NCBI GenBank assembly: GCA_021812735.1
Contig: JAKAMV010000269.1
Span: 1 to 10,365 of the forward strand
DNA: 10,365 nt
Source of the DNA: Chloroflexota bacterium
GTDB taxonomy: Bacteria > Chloroflexota > Limnocylindria > Limnocylindrales > CSP1-4
Direction: 5' to 3'
Both the position numbers and the translations under genes were made by a program. The notes beneath the pieces are model-generated. The model ran no database searches. It saw only the letters and a list, made by a program, of their open reading frames with translations, and had not been told where the DNA came from. Positions 1-7,830 of this stretch are shown piece after piece. Position 1 is the first letter of the stretch. Every line of letters begins with the position of its first letter.

Positions 1-505
1 CGCGAATGCGCCGCGAGAAGTTGTACTGGCGCTCCAGTGTGGCGGGATCACCAGCCATGTTGTCGCGTTTCCAAGCACCGAGCGAGTGCGGCGTGTGGAC
101 GTGGACTACGCCAAGCCGTCTGGCCAGGCCGTCGCCCGCCATTCCCCCGTCCCAGTAGTGGCTGTCGATGACGTCGTACGTCAAGCCGCTGGCGCGAATG
201 AAGCGTTCGGCGCTGGTCACCCACTCCGGGATGACCTCGCACATCCACTCTTTGCGGACGAGCTCTGGTCCGCCGCCCGGGATGCGGATGATCCGAACGC
301 GCTCGCTGACGGCCTCAATCGGCGCCTGCGCCTCGAACTGGCGCGTCATGATGTCCACAGCGTACCCGAGTCGCGCCAGCGCCTCGGACAGCTTCAGGAC
401 ATAGACAACTTGGCCGCCAGTGTCTGGCAATCCCAGCTCCGGCTCGCGGCTAACGTAGCCGTGAATCGAGACCATCAGTATGCGTCTGGGCGTACGCTGG
501 TCCAT
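1..505 (-). CDS. GT4 glycosyltransferase, mannosylfructose-/sucrose-phosphate synthase-like (partial, N-terminal 168 aa)
   Basis: This is the 5' part of a gene that runs off the left edge. It starts at an ATG whose complement lies at 503-505, with a Shine-Dalgarno-like GGGAAGGGG (complement of 513-521) 7 nt upstream. The visible protein opens with a Rossmann-type strand ending in SIHGYVSREPELG. Next come PDTGGQVVYVLKL (the donor-side Gly-Gly loop of GT4 sucrose-phosphate-synthase-like enzymes), SHYWDGG, and HTPHSLGAWKRDNM near residue 145. From memory of the family, this order and wording are closest to mannosylfructose-phosphate synthase (MfpsA: GDP-mannose plus fructose 6-phosphate). Sucrose-phosphate synthase is the main alternative. 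The nucleotide-sugar-binding C-terminal half lies outside the window, so donor specificity cannot be judged. No signal peptide is visible, so the enzyme is cytoplasmic. It is divergent from a GH32 gene, which supports a fructoside role. The family call is firm; the exact substrate is an inference. Confidence 0.85.
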   Translation of the reverse strand, partial: MDQRTPRRILMVSIHGYVSREPELGLPDTGGQVVYVLKLSEALARLGYAVDIMTRQFEAQAPIEAVSERVRIIRIPGGGPELVRKEWMCEVIPEWVTSAERFIRASGLTYDVIDSHYWDGGMAGDGLARRLGVVHVHTPHSLGAWKRDNMAGDPATLERQYNFSRRIR

Positions 506-668
506 GGGGCTACCCCTTCCCGCTGCGAGCGCGCACACGATGGGCGAGCCCACAGCGCGCCGTTCCCTCATGTCGGGAACTTCATCGCAGCTCAGGTAAC
601 TATGATATCCCATTGGAAACTATCGTCGAGCGGCCCACCCCGGGCCGGCACGCCACAAGAGGGTCTCT
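506..668. promoter_or_regulatory. Divergent intergenic region with overlapping -10-like elements
   Basis: This 163-bp gap separates the two divergent sugar genes and must hold both promoters. On the minus strand, TCGACG (complement of 624-629), a 16-nt spacer and TATCAT (complement of 602-607) make a plausible promoter for the glycosyltransferase. On the plus strand, TATGAT at 601-606 is one base from the -10 consensus for the GH32 gene, but no good -35 precedes it. The two -10-like elements overlap almost completely, so the two directions would compete or share a regulator. No clear operator palindrome was seen apart from the short GATATC at 604-609. Confidence 0.3.
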
Positions 669-2141
669 GTGCACCACGACGGCCGTCCGCGGTTCCACCT
701 GACGCCGCCAGCCAATTGGATGAATGACCCCAATGGGCTCTTCTTTACTGAAGGACAGCTGCACGTCTTCTATCAGCACAACCCCGAGGCGCCTCACTGG
801 GGCCATACGCATTGGGGCCACGCCGTCAGCGCCGACCTCGTTACTTGGCAGCACCTGCCGCTCGCGATCTCCCCGGACGCTGTCGGCCCTGACTCCTTTG
901 GCTGCTGGTCCGGCTGCATCGTGGACGATGGTGGTATCCCCACCGCCTTTTACACCGGCGTGGAGCTCGACAGTGCCCTGCGCCGTGCATCGGTCTGCCG
1001 CGCCACCAGCGTGGATGGCCTCGTGACCTGGGTCAAGGATCCGGCGAACCCGTGCATTGTCGGGTCCCCCGACGGGATCGCGCCGGACGCGTTTCGCGAC
1101 CCCTTCGTCTGGCGCGACGAGACCGGATGGGCGATGCTCCTGGGAGCGGGGACGACGAGCGGTCTCGGTGCGGTCCTGCTATATCGGTCGATGGACCTTC
1201 GACGTTGGGAGTACGTTGGCCCCTTTCTGCGAGGCGACGAACTGCCAAGGGCAGCAGGCACAGACGCCCCATGCTGGGAGTGCCCACAACTGGTTCGTTT
1301 CGGAGGGAGGGACGTGCTCATCATCTCGCTGGTCGACCGGACGCCGGGGGTGCGGCCCTCGCACGTTATGGCGCTCATCGGCCGCGCAACGGGAGACCGG
1401 TTCGTCGTCGATCACGCCCAGCAGCTTGGCATGGGGCCAGACTTCTACGCGCCGGCGACGATCCTCGCACCGGACGGTCGGCAACTATTGCTGGGTTGGG
1501 TGCCCGAGGATCCGCCACATAGCTCCTCGAGGCGCGACTGGGCCGGGTCCATGACCTTCCCACGGGTCGTCTCGATCACCGAGGGGGGTGACGTGGCGCT
1601 GGCGCTCGCGCACGAGGTCACCGCATTGCGACAGAAGGAGGCCCGGGCCAGGCCGTATCTCCCGGCGGGGAACCGCCCACCTTGGCGAGAGGGCTCCTTG
1701 GGCCAGCGGTTCGAGGTACAGGCGCTGATCGAGGTCGGGGACGCGTTCGAGGTGGTCGTCGACCTGCTCAACGGAGACGACGAGGATCCCCAGCTGCACA
1801 TCGGGTTCCGCCCCTGCGACCGGCGGCTGTCGGTGGCCAGACGCGGCATCGTAACGGTTGCTGGCCGCAGCGCACAGAGCGCAGCGATCTTGCCTCCGAC
1901 CTCCAGCCGCGATCTCCGTCTCCGTATCCTGGTCGACGGTTCAGTCGCGGAGCTAGAGGTGGATGGACAGACGATGGCGACGGCCCGGCTGGGGACGCGC
2001 GGAGGCCAACGAACCATTGCGGTGAGCGCTGTCGGAGGCCGTGCCAGGATCCGGCGACTCCGAACGTGGACGCTCGGCTTCGCCGCCGATGAATTGTCGG
2101 CTGCCAGTGACCGCGCGACGCCCAGCGTTGGTTCTCCGTAG
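669..2141 (+). CDS. Glycoside hydrolase family 32 beta-fructosidase (sucrase/invertase-like, intracellular)
   Basis: A 490-aa protein starting at GTG 669, with AAGAGGG (657-663) 5 nt upstream. It has the three GH32 acidic motifs in order: WMNDPNG at residues 17-23 (nucleophile Asp20), FRDP at 142-145 (transition-state Asp144) and WECP at 203-206 (acid/base Glu204). Family features such as VFYQHNP and WGHAVS.DLVTWQHLP follow the first motif. The five-bladed propeller ends near a DWAGSMTFPR segment. The remaining ~150 residues fit the usual C-terminal beta-sandwich. Full length matches the family. No signal peptide or lipobox is present, so it acts in the cytoplasm, hydrolysing a terminal beta-fructosyl bond of sucrose, a sucrose phosphate or a related fructoside. 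The divergent neighbour resembles mannosylfructose/sucrose-phosphate synthase, so the natural substrate could be that enzyme's product after dephosphorylation. The motifs do not settle sucrose versus fructan versus mannosylfructose. Confidence 0.93.
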   Translation: MHHDGRPRFHLTPPANWMNDPNGLFFTEGQLHVFYQHNPEAPHWGHTHWGHAVSADLVTWQHLPLAISPDAVGPDSFGCWSGCIVDDGGIPTAFYTGVELDSALRRASVCRATSVDGLVTWVKDPANPCIVGSPDGIAPDAFRDPFVWRDETGWAMLLGAGTTSGLGAVLLYRSMDLRRWEYVGPFLRGDELPRAAGTDAPCWECPQLVRFGGRDVLIISLVDRTPGVRPSHVMALIGRATGDRFVVDHAQQLGMGPDFYAPATILAPDGRQLLLGWVPEDPPHSSSRRDWAGSMTFPRVVSITEGGDVALALAHEVTALRQKEARARPYLPAGNRPPWREGSLGQRFEVQALIEVGDAFEVVVDLLNGDDEDPQLHIGFRPCDRRLSVARRGIVTVAGRSAQSAAILPPTSSRDLRLRILVDGSVAELEVDGQTMATARLGTRGGQRTIAVSAVGGRARIRRLRTWTLGFAADELSAASDRATPSVGSP

Positions 2142-2485
2142 GCCAGCGCACGGCACGTACCAGCGGCACCAACGCGCGACCGGTTCAGCTGTGCGGCCCG
2201 CTCCAAAGAGACTCCTCGTGGCCATCGGCTGGGCCGGCCTCGACGGCGCGTCTGCTCCTCTGGGCTGCACCGTTCTGAACCGAGTGGGTCGGCCCGGCAG
2301 TGCTGCCCGAGGCTCACGACGTCCCGCAACAGCGCAGATGCGGTACGATGCACGGCGCCGGCCGAGGCTTCGGTCATGGGAACGGTTCCTCGCATGGAGG
2401 ATTGGACGTCGTCCTGTCATCCGCGCTCCCGTTGCCGTCTAAGGGCCATTCGGCAGGCAGACGCTTTGTTTGAGCGTGAACGGAT
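2142..2485. other. 344-bp stretch without a recognised gene
   Basis: Between the GH32 stop and the tRNA I see no reading frame with convincing composition or a recognisable product, and no obvious transposon end. A short imperfect dyad (GGCAGTGCTGCC at 2296-2307) gives only a 4-bp stem with no T-run, so it is not a credible terminator. The region presumably holds the GH32 transcript end and the tRNA promoter just upstream of 2486, but no clean -35/-10 pair could be assigned. Confidence 0.5.
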
Positions 2486-2561
2486 GGGGCTATAGCTCAG
2501 CTGGGAGAGCGCCTGCATGGCATGCAGGAGGTCCAGGGTTCGAATCCCTGTAGCTCCACCA
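2486..2561 (+). tRNA. tRNA-Ala (anticodon GGC), with encoded CCA
   Basis: All four arms fold. The acceptor is 2486-2492 with 2551-2557 (one G-U pair), and the D-arm is 2495-2498 with 2507-2510 around loop AGCTGGGA. The anticodon stem is CCTGC/GCAGG (2512-2516 and 2524-2528) around loop ATGGCAT. The T-arm is CAGGG/CCCTG around loop TTCGAAT. The anticodon GGC (2519-2521) reads alanine GCC and GCU codons. The discriminator A2558 is followed by genomically encoded CCA (2559-2561), and total length is 76 nt. The G3-U70 wobble, the alanyl-tRNA synthetase identity element, is present (G2488 opposite T2555), confirming the alanine assignment. It lies 169 bp before the preferred leuS start. Confidence 0.97.
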
Positions 2562-2584
2562 CCTTCATCGAGTGCCGACCAACG

Positions 2585-2609
2585 ACCCCTCGCCGGAGCG
2601 GCGAGGGGT
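2585..2609 (+). terminator. GC-rich perfect hairpin downstream of tRNA-Ala, possible terminator or leuS leader element
   Basis: A perfect 10-bp stem, ACCCCTCGCC (2585-2594) with GGCGAGGGGT (2600-2609), closes a 5-nt loop, GGAGC. It begins 24 nt after the tRNA 3' end. No T-run follows, so it is not a canonical intrinsic terminator. It could help release or process the tRNA precursor, or form part of the leuS 5' leader if the two are co-transcribed. The hairpin itself is seen directly; its role is inferred. Confidence 0.4.
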
Positions 2610-2730
2610 TCGAACTAGGGAGGGCCCGCAGCACCTGGAACGCACGGAACGCGCGCGCGACCGGGTCATGCGAGCCTACGGGGCCGCGACGGATCCCGCG
2701 GCCGCACGAGGGCAGGAAGCTGGGATCGCG

Positions 2731-5397
2731 ATGGTAACCGACCGGACCCCCATCGACCGCTACGACCCTGCGGCCATCGAACCGCGCTGGCAACAGCGCT
2801 GGGCCGAGCTCGGCCTGCACCGGACCGACCTGCACGACGAGTCGCGGCCGAAGTACTACCTGCTCACGATGTACCCGTATCCCTCCGGTGACCTGCACAT
2901 CGGCCACTGGTACATCAAGACGCCGACCGACGCGATCGCGCGCTACCGGCGCATGAACGGCCTCAACGTCTTCTTCCCGATCGGGTTCGACGCTTTCGGT
3001 TTGCCTGCCGAGAACGCGGCCATCAGGCACGGCATCCACCCCGCGGACTGGACGATGCGCAACATCGAGAACATGCGCCGCCAGCTCCGCTCGATGGGCG
3101 CCACCTTCGACTGGGACGCCGAGGTCGTCACCTGCGACCCCGAGTACTACCGCTGGAACCAGTGGCTCTTCCTCAAGTTCCTCGAGGCCGGCCTCGCCTA
3201 CCGGGCCATGGCGCCCGTTGACTGGTGTCCCAAAGACCAGGTCGTGCTCGCGCGGGAACAGGTGGAGGGCGCCGACCGCCATTGCTGGCGCTGCGGGACG
3301 CCGGTGGTGAAGCGCGATCTCGAGCAGTGGTTCCTCCGCATCACGAAGTACGCCGATGAGCTGCTCCGCTTCGAGGGGATCGACTGGCCGGAGCCGGTGC
3401 GCGTGATGCAGACGAACTGGATCGGGCGATCCGAGGGCGCAGAGGTCGTCTTCACGGTGGCGCCGGACGAGCACCAGGCCGGCGGCGACGAGCTGCGCGT
3501 CTTCACCACCCGACCGGACACCCTCTTTGGCGCAACCTTCATGGTGCTGGCACCCGAGCACCCGCTGGTCGCCAAGCTCACGCACCCCAGCCAGCGCGAG
3601 GCAGTCGAGCGGTACCAGTACGAGGCCCGGCGCAAGTCAGAGATCGATCGGCTCTCCACGGAACGCGAGAAGACGGGCGTGCCGCTCGGGGCGGCGGCGA
3701 TCAACCCAGTCAACGGTGAGCGGATCCCGATCTGGATCGCCGACTACGTGCTCCTCTCCTACGGCACCGGGGCCATCATGGCGGTGCCCGCCCACGACGA
3801 GCGCGACTACGCGTTCGCGGTGAAGTTCGGGCTGCCGATCCGCCAGGTGATCGCGCCCGCCGATCCGATCGAGGCAGCCCAGGTGGCCGAACAGGTGGCC
3901 GCCGGAGCGAATGGCGGCGCCGCGTTCGTGGCGCACTCCGAGGATGAGGTGATGGTCAACAGCGGTCCGTATTCGGGCCGCTCGGCGAAGGACGGATACG
4001 CGGCGATCGTCGCCGACCTGCAGACGCGCGGCATGGGAGATCCGGCAGTGACCTACCGCCTGCGCGATTGGCTGATCAGTCGCCAGCGCTACTGGGGCAC
4101 GCCGATCCCGGTCGTCTACTGCGAGCGCGACGGGATCGTCCCGGTCCCTGAGACTGAGCTCCCGGTCCTCCTCCCCCGCGACGTCGACTTCAAGGTGACC
4201 GGCGAGAGCCCGCTGAAGGCGCACGAGTCGTTCCTCCGCACGACCTGTCCGCGCTGCGGCGGTCCGGCGACGCGCGAGACCGACACGATGGACACCTTCG
4301 TCGACAGCTCCTGGTACTGGTGGCGCTACCTGTCGCCGCACAAGGCCGACGGTCCGATCGACCCTGAACTGGAGCACACCTGGTGTCCGGTCGACCAGTA
4401 CACCGGTGGCGCCGAGCACGCGGTGATGCACCTGCTCTACAGCCGCTTCTTCTGCAAGGCGCTGGCCGACTTGGGCCTCGTCCACGAGCGGGAGCCGTTC
4501 CGCCGGCTCTTCAACCAGGGCCAGATCCTGGGCGCCGACGGCGAGCGGATGAGCAAGAGCCGCGGCAACGTCCAGGACCCCGACGAGCTCGTGCAGCGCT
4601 ACGGCGCGGACACGGTCCGACTCTTCCTGATGTTCATGGGGCCCTGGGACCAGGGCGGCCCCTGGAGTCCAACTGGGATCGGCGGCGTCCACCGCTTCCT
4701 GAACCGCGTCTGGACGGTCGTCCTCGATCCGCACGGACAGGAAGCGGGTCGATCGGAAGGGGCTGGCCTCGGGCCGGGCGAGTCGGTGGAGTCGGCTGGT
4801 CGCGCCCTGCGGGTCGCCGCCCACAAGGCGCTCAAGCAGGTCACCGGGCAGTACGAGGACTACCGCTTCAACACGATGGTGGCCCAACTGATGGAGCTGA
4901 CCAACGTGCTGATGCGCTACCGCGGGACGCCGGTGGCGGGCACGGCCGACTGGGACGAGGCGGTGCGGCTCCTGCTGCTGATGCTGGCACCCGCCGCGCC
5001 GCACATCGCCGAGGAGCTCTGGAGCCGTCGCCTCGCGGCGCGCGGCGAGCCGTGGCGCTCGATCCACGGGGAAGCGTGGCCGGCCTACGACCCGGCGCTC
5101 ACCGTGCACGAGCTGATCGAGCTGCCCGTCCAGATCAACGGCAAGCTGCGCGACCGGGTGCTCGTGCCGGCCGGCGCGTCGGCCGCCGAGATCGAGGCGG
5201 TCGTCGTTGCTCGGAGCAGGCCGACGGGCCGATCGCCTCGGCTACGACTCGCTCTGGATGTGCATCAACTGCAAGGTTCGCCGAGACCGCCCCGCGTGAA
5301 ATCACGACGGACGCCAAGCGTGCCGGTCGTGTCTCCCGAGCGGGACCGCGGTGCTGGGTGGGTAGCCTACATCCAGCGCCCGAACAACGAGGGGTAA
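2731..5397 (+). CDS. leuS: Leucyl-tRNA synthetase with non-homologous C-terminal tail
   Basis: A class Ia aminoacyl-tRNA synthetase that charges tRNA-Leu in the cytoplasm. The preferred start is ATG 2731 (AGGAAG at 2714-2719 upstream), because LeuRS-like sequence begins at once with [12 protein letters not shown]. The frame is open back to a GTG at 2572, which would add 53 unrelated residues. Signatures in order are HIGH at residues 56-59; a zinc-type knuckle C166 with CWRC at 185-188; and the CP1 editing domain with TTRPDT (259-264) and [15 protein letters not shown] (345-359), where Asp359 matches the editing Asp. These are followed by [18 protein letters not shown] and RMSKS at 606-610 (the KMSKS loop, catalytic Lys609 kept). 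The anticodon-binding domain and the start of the C-terminal domain ([12 protein letters not shown]) follow. Homology stops near residue 827 (nt 5211). The expected final ~35 residues, ending in a VPG-type segment, are absent and replaced by 61 Arg/Pro-rich residues. This may be a truncation, rearrangement or assembly junction. Confidence 0.93.
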   Translation: MVTDRTPIDRYDPAAIEPRWQQRWAELGLHRTDLHDESRPKYYLLTMYPYPSGDLHIGHWYIKTPTDAIARYRRMNGLNVFFPIGFDAFGLPAENAAIRHGIHPADWTMRNIENMRRQLRSMGATFDWDAEVVTCDPEYYRWNQWLFLKFLEAGLAYRAMAPVDWCPKDQVVLAREQVEGADRHCWRCGTPVVKRDLEQWFLRITKYADELLRFEGIDWPEPVRVMQTNWIGRSEGAEVVFTVAPDEHQAGGDELRVFTTRPDTLFGATFMVLAPEHPLVAKLTHPSQREAVERYQYEARRKSEIDRLSTEREKTGVPLGAAAINPVNGERIPIWIADYVLLSYGTGAIMAVPAHDERDYAFAVKFGLPIRQVIAPADPIEAAQVAEQVAAGANGGAAFVAHSEDEVMVNSGPYSGRSAKDGYAAIVADLQTRGMGDPAVTYRLRDWLISRQRYWGTPIPVVYCERDGIVPVPETELPVLLPRDVDFKVTGESPLKAHESFLRTTCPRCGGPATRETDTMDTFVDSSWYWWRYLSPHKADGPIDPELEHTWCPVDQYTGGAEHAVMHLLYSRFFCKALADLGLVHEREPFRRLFNQGQILGADGERMSKSRGNVQDPDELVQRYGADTVRLFLMFMGPWDQGGPWSPTGIGGVHRFLNRVWTVVLDPHGQEAGRSEGAGLGPGESVESAGRALRVAAHKALKQVTGQYEDYRFNTMVAQLMELTNVLMRYRGTPVAGTADWDEAVRLLLLMLAPAAPHIAEELWSRRLAARGEPWRSIHGEAWPAYDPALTVHELIELPVQINGKLRDRVLVPAGASAAEIEAVVVARSRPTGRSPRLRLALDVHQLQGSPRPPRVKSRRTPSVPVVSPERDRGAGWVAYIQRPNNEG
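5212..5366 (+). other. Anomalous 3' segment of leuS with a luciferase-like fragment in the +1 frame
   Basis: The leuS frame from 5212 onward no longer looks like LeuRS. In the +1 frame, 5216-5260 reads [15 protein letters not shown], which resembles the conserved early segment of luciferase-like (LLM) flavin monooxygenases (A..A..LGYDSLWV). That frame stops at the TGA at 5297-5299 after unrelated residues. No frame holds the missing LeuRS C-terminus. The simplest reading is a breakpoint near 5211 that joined the leuS body to a fragment of another gene. The LLM resemblance rests on about 12 residues and could be chance. Confidence 0.35.
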
Positions 5398-7373
5398 CTC
5401 CACGCCGGCGCACGGCTCGCGTCCCCGCCGTAGCGAGCTCGGAAGGCGAGCCAGACCCGCGACGTCGTCGTGTACGTGTAGGTCGCGACACCTGCGGCGT
5501 CCGTGGTCACGCTGGTGTGGGGCCGGAAGGTACTCCAGGTGCCGTCCACGCCCTTGAACGCGAACCAGATGCCGAGTGGCACGCCTGCGAGCGCCGGGCT
5601 CGTGGTGAAGCGCAGGGTGATCGACGCGCCGCGCGTCAGGATCTTGGTGGGCGTGGTGAAGGGACCGACCGCGCTGGGCGAGGAGCCGGCACCGATGCTC
5701 GTGCTGGCCGGGCTTGGCGAAGAGCTGGGGCTCGGGGAAGGTGAGGCGCTCGGTGGTGGGCTCGGCGGCTGGACCACGATGACCTCGATCACCCCCTGCC
5801 CATATTGCCCCGTGCTGGTGAAGAAGGCGCGGTAGTAGGCGGTCTGGGTTGGCGCGAACGTGTAGGTTGCGCTGCCCGACGCGTCGAGCGTGACGGTGGC
5901 CAGCACGCTCCAGGTGACCCGATCCGGCGAGACCTGCCACTGCACCTGCGTATACGGGGTGCCTCCGGTGACGGACAGGCTGTCCTGCTGGCCCAACGTG
6001 ATCGTGCTCACCTGCATGGGTATCGGCGTGGGCGTCGGCGAGGCCGTCTGGGCCGGTTGGACCACGATGACCTCGAGCTCCCAGGAGCTGTACTGCCCTG
6101 CGCTGGGGAGGTACGTGCGGTAGTAGGCGGTCTGCGAGGGCGTGATGGTGTAGGTCGAGTTGCCGGACGCGTCCAATGTCACCGTGGCCAACGGCGCCCA
6201 GGTGGCCTGATCGGGCGACACCTGCCACTGCACCTGCAGGTACGGCGTGCCCCCGGTCAGCGTGAGGTGGAACGGCTGGCCCAGCGTGATCGTGTACACC
6301 TGCAGGCTTGGGGCAGGCGTGGGTGTGGGTGTGGGTGTCGGGGTTGGTGTCGGCGCCGGGGTGCCGACATATGCCACGCTGAAGCCGGCCGTGGTCAGGG
6401 CCGAGGGCACGGACACCGTGACGCCGCCTTGGACCATGGTGACCGCCTCCAGGGTCGTCTCGGGTCCACCCATGCGCAGGTTGCTGAAGGTGACCGGTGG
6501 GCTGTAGTCGCCGAGCGTGTCCACGGTGCCGGTCAGGCTATCGGTCGGGGCTTCGACGATCCACTCTGCCGAGGTTCCGGGACCGCTGTAGAACTGCTCG
6601 GTGCTGAAGCTCTGACCCGTGGTGTTATCGATGAGGGCGATGGCCCAGAGCGACCCACTGACCTGCCAGATCGTGACCGTGACGCTGTCGCCGGGCGTGA
6701 CCAGCACACTGGGGATCAGGGTCTCGGGCGCCGGCAGGATCTCCCACCACGCCTGCGTGTGGACCAGGTTGGTGTTGGGATCGTAGGTCTCCTGGACTCC
6801 CGCCTGGATCAGCGGGCTGCTCCAGACGCCGTCGATCCCGACCCACTCGGCCGTGACGGTCTCGGTTGGCGTGGCGAAGAGAGTGGGCACATTGAATGTC
6901 CCGGTCACGCTCGTGTACGGCCCGTCCCCCACGACGTAGCCGGACCAGTTGCCGGACGTCGCGGCCGTGTACGATGGGGCGTTGTAGGCGCTGCCGGTGG
7001 TCGAGCCGGCAGCCTGCCCGGCCGTGATGCGGTCCAGCTGCCAGCTACTGCGCGCCGCCGGCCGCGTTCTGGTGCCGGTTCGAAGCAGCGCCGCGAGGTC
7101 CACGCGGCTTGCGGCGCCGACCTCGGACCGGGGGCCGACGCTCACGTCCGCCGTGTGGCCGGGCACGAGCGCTTCAGCACCGACGGTCACGGCTGGCGTG
7201 ATCGTGGCGCAGGCGGGCGCACTGCAGGAACCGCTGCCTCCGTCGGGGGTCTGGTACCGCGTGCCGCTCGCGGCCGCCGGCAGCACGCCACCCACAAGGG
7301 CCAACGCAGCCGACAGCGCAGCGGTTGCGAGCGCGACCAGCGCGCGCCCACCCGGCATCCTCGTCGAACGCAT
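5367..7373 (-). CDS. Secreted G1-family (eqolisin) glutamic peptidase with tandem Ig-like repeats
   Basis: A 668-aa protein starting at the ATG complementary to 7371-7373, with a strong AGGAGG (complement of 7380-7385) 6 nt upstream. Residues 1-36 form a Sec signal peptide: basic RSTRMPGGR, a hydrophobic core, then PAAASG. The peptidase domain spans about 138-335. NWSGYVV (142-148), [19 protein letters not shown] (175-182) and LIQAGV lead to AWWEILP, VTPGDSV and AEWIVE (269-274). By analogy with scytalidoglutamic peptidase, Gln190 and a Glu of AEWIVE (probably Glu270) form the catalytic dyad. A Pro-Thr linker (340-355) joins it to two near-identical ~83-residue modules (357-439 and 453-535), then a Ser-Pro linker and a third beta-rich domain (about 570-668). 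No sortase motif or C-terminal anchor is seen. It is probably an extracellular acid-active protease with binding modules. It ends tail to tail with leuS, overlapping its frame by 31 bp. The family call is strong; activity is inferred. Confidence 0.88.
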   Translation of the reverse strand: MRSTRMPGGRALVALATAALSAALALVGGVLPAAASGTRYQTPDGGSGSCSAPACATITPAVTVGAEALVPGHTADVSVGPRSEVGAASRVDLAALLRTGTRTRPAARSSWQLDRITAGQAAGSTTGSAYNAPSYTAATSGNWSGYVVGDGPYTSVTGTFNVPTLFATPTETVTAEWVGIDGVWSSPLIQAGVQETYDPNTNLVHTQAWWEILPAPETLIPSVLVTPGDSVTVTIWQVSGSLWAIALIDNTTGQSFSTEQFYSGPGTSAEWIVEAPTDSLTGTVDTLGDYSPPVTFSNLRMGGPETTLEAVTMVQGGVTVSVPSALTTAGFSVAYVGTPAPTPTPTPTPTPTPAPSLQVYTITLGQPFHLTLTGGTPYLQVQWQVSPDQATWAPLATVTLDASGNSTYTITPSQTAYYRTYLPSAGQYSSWELEVIVVQPAQTASPTPTPIPMQVSTITLGQQDSLSVTGGTPYTQVQWQVSPDRVTWSVLATVTLDASGSATYTFAPTQTAYYRAFFTSTGQYGQGVIEVIVVQPPSPPPSASPSPSPSSSPSPASTSIGAGSSPSAVGPFTTPTKILTRGASITLRFTTSPALAGVPLGIWFAFKGVDGTWSTFRPHTSVTTDAAGVATYTYTTTSRVWLAFRARYGGDASRAPAWSYPSLFGRWM
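5769..6017 (-). repeat. Ig-like module copy 2 in the G1 peptidase
   Basis: Encodes residues 453-535. It shares with copy 1 the core [16 protein letters not shown], then [10 protein letters not shown], the QTAYYR segment and a final VIVVQP. The DNA also matches in long stretches (for example ggaccacgatgacctcga and ggtagtaggcggtctg), offset by about 288 bp, which points to a fairly recent tandem duplication. Confidence 0.85.
6057..6305 (-). repeat. Ig-like module copy 1 in the G1 peptidase
   Basis: Encodes residues 357-439, directly after the Pro-Thr linker. It is the partner of the copy at 5769-6017. Conserved Trp and Tyr residues (QVQWQV, AYYR) suggest a beta-sandwich. The copies are separated by a short linker with a PTPTPIP segment. 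Confidence 0.85.
6309..6362 (-). repeat. Low-complexity Pro-Thr linker repeat
   Basis: On the plus strand this reads as a run of GTGGGT-like hexamers. On the coding strand it gives about seven Pro-Thr dipeptides flanked by Ala-Pro (residues 338-355). It is a flexible extracellular linker between the peptidase domain and the modules. The hexamer repeat is prone to length change by slippage. Confidence 0.85.
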
Positions 7374-7491
7374 CCGCGACCTCCTCCCAGGTCCCCCTTC
7401 GTGGACAACGACAGGGCGACTGCAGGCAGTCTACGGTCGATTCTGGTCTCGATGTGAGCGCGCTGCGTGACAAGTCCGTGACATCGCTGGG

Positions 7492-7788
7492 TCAACGCGA
7501 GCGCGACTTCGGGCTACTGGCCGGCGTGGGACGGCTCCGGCACGGCCCGCTGCCCTCGAGCGGTGCCAGCGTGCCCTGCGCGGCAAGGCCCCGCACGGCG
7601 TCCTCGTGAGCGACCGGCAGGTCGACTGCGGGGACCTGCTGACCCGTGCCGTGCGGGCCAGCGTGCAGACCTCCCACACAGGCGCTGCAGATCCCGTACA
7701 GGGTGTGAGCGCGGCAGCCGCACGCGCAGGAACACGGCTTCAGCAGGCTCTCTCGGATGCGCGCGTCGCTCGCCTCCATCTCCTCCAT
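7492..7788 (-). CDS. Small Cys-rich (zinc-knuckle-like) hypothetical protein
   Basis: A 98-aa protein from the ATG complementary to 7786-7788; a second ATG three codons later (7779) and an upstream GTG (7824) are alternatives. Near the N-terminus it has KPCSCACGCR followed by TLYGICSACVGGLHAG, giving four cysteines spaced C-x-C-x-C-x-C and then a CxxC with a nearby His. This arrangement could hold a metal, probably zinc. Third codon positions are overwhelmingly G or C throughout, including the less conserved C-terminal half, which supports real coding over a shadow. The opposite-strand frames here show nothing recognisable. No signal peptide or membrane segment is seen. It is divergent from the XRE gene across the dyad at 7831-7861 and may share its control. 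I do not recognise a named family, and the start is uncertain. Confidence 0.55.
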   Translation of the reverse strand: MEEMEASDARIRESLLKPCSCACGCRAHTLYGICSACVGGLHAGPHGTGQQVPAVDLPVAHEDAVRGLAAQGTLAPLEGSGPCRSRPTPASSPKSRSR

Positions 7789-7830
7789 CCCAGGATCACG
7801 TAGGGTTCCCCCCGCTCCGTGCACGAGTCT

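Noticed and set aside
86..727. 213-codon plus-strand frame at the left edge
   Set aside because: It is antisense to the glycosyltransferase, whose GT4 motifs are clear, and runs into the GH32 start.
1445..2395. 316-codon minus-strand frame over the GH32 3' half and the 2142-2395 gap
   Set aside because: Mostly antisense to GH32, Ser/Arg-rich, with no recognisable motif; the part in the gap is not independently convincing.
2497..3585. 362-codon minus-strand frame over the tRNA and the leuS start
   Set aside because: It covers a tRNA on the other strand and is antisense to the LeuRS catalytic core; its FEPWTSCMP-type segment comes from reverse-reading the tRNA T-arm region.
3637..5109. 490-codon minus-strand open frame opposite leuS
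   Set aside because: It is antisense to unambiguous LeuRS motifs, and its translation is Arg/Val/His-rich low-information sequence.
4383..5744. 453-codon plus-strand frame overlapping leuS and the peptidase
   Set aside because: Out of frame with leuS and dominated by Arg/Gly/Ala. It was checked as a possible frameshifted LeuRS C-terminus, but it lacks the expected terminal residues.
6309..6362. Short tandem GTGGGT repeats considered as a CRISPR or satellite array
   Set aside because: They encode a Pro-Thr linker in frame within the peptidase, and there are no spacers.
5805..7457. 550-codon plus-strand open frame opposite the G1 peptidase
   Set aside because: It is exactly antisense to a gene with a signal peptide, strong Shine-Dalgarno and clear G1 motifs. 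Its product is Arg/Gly/His-rich without domain character, as expected for a high-GC shadow.
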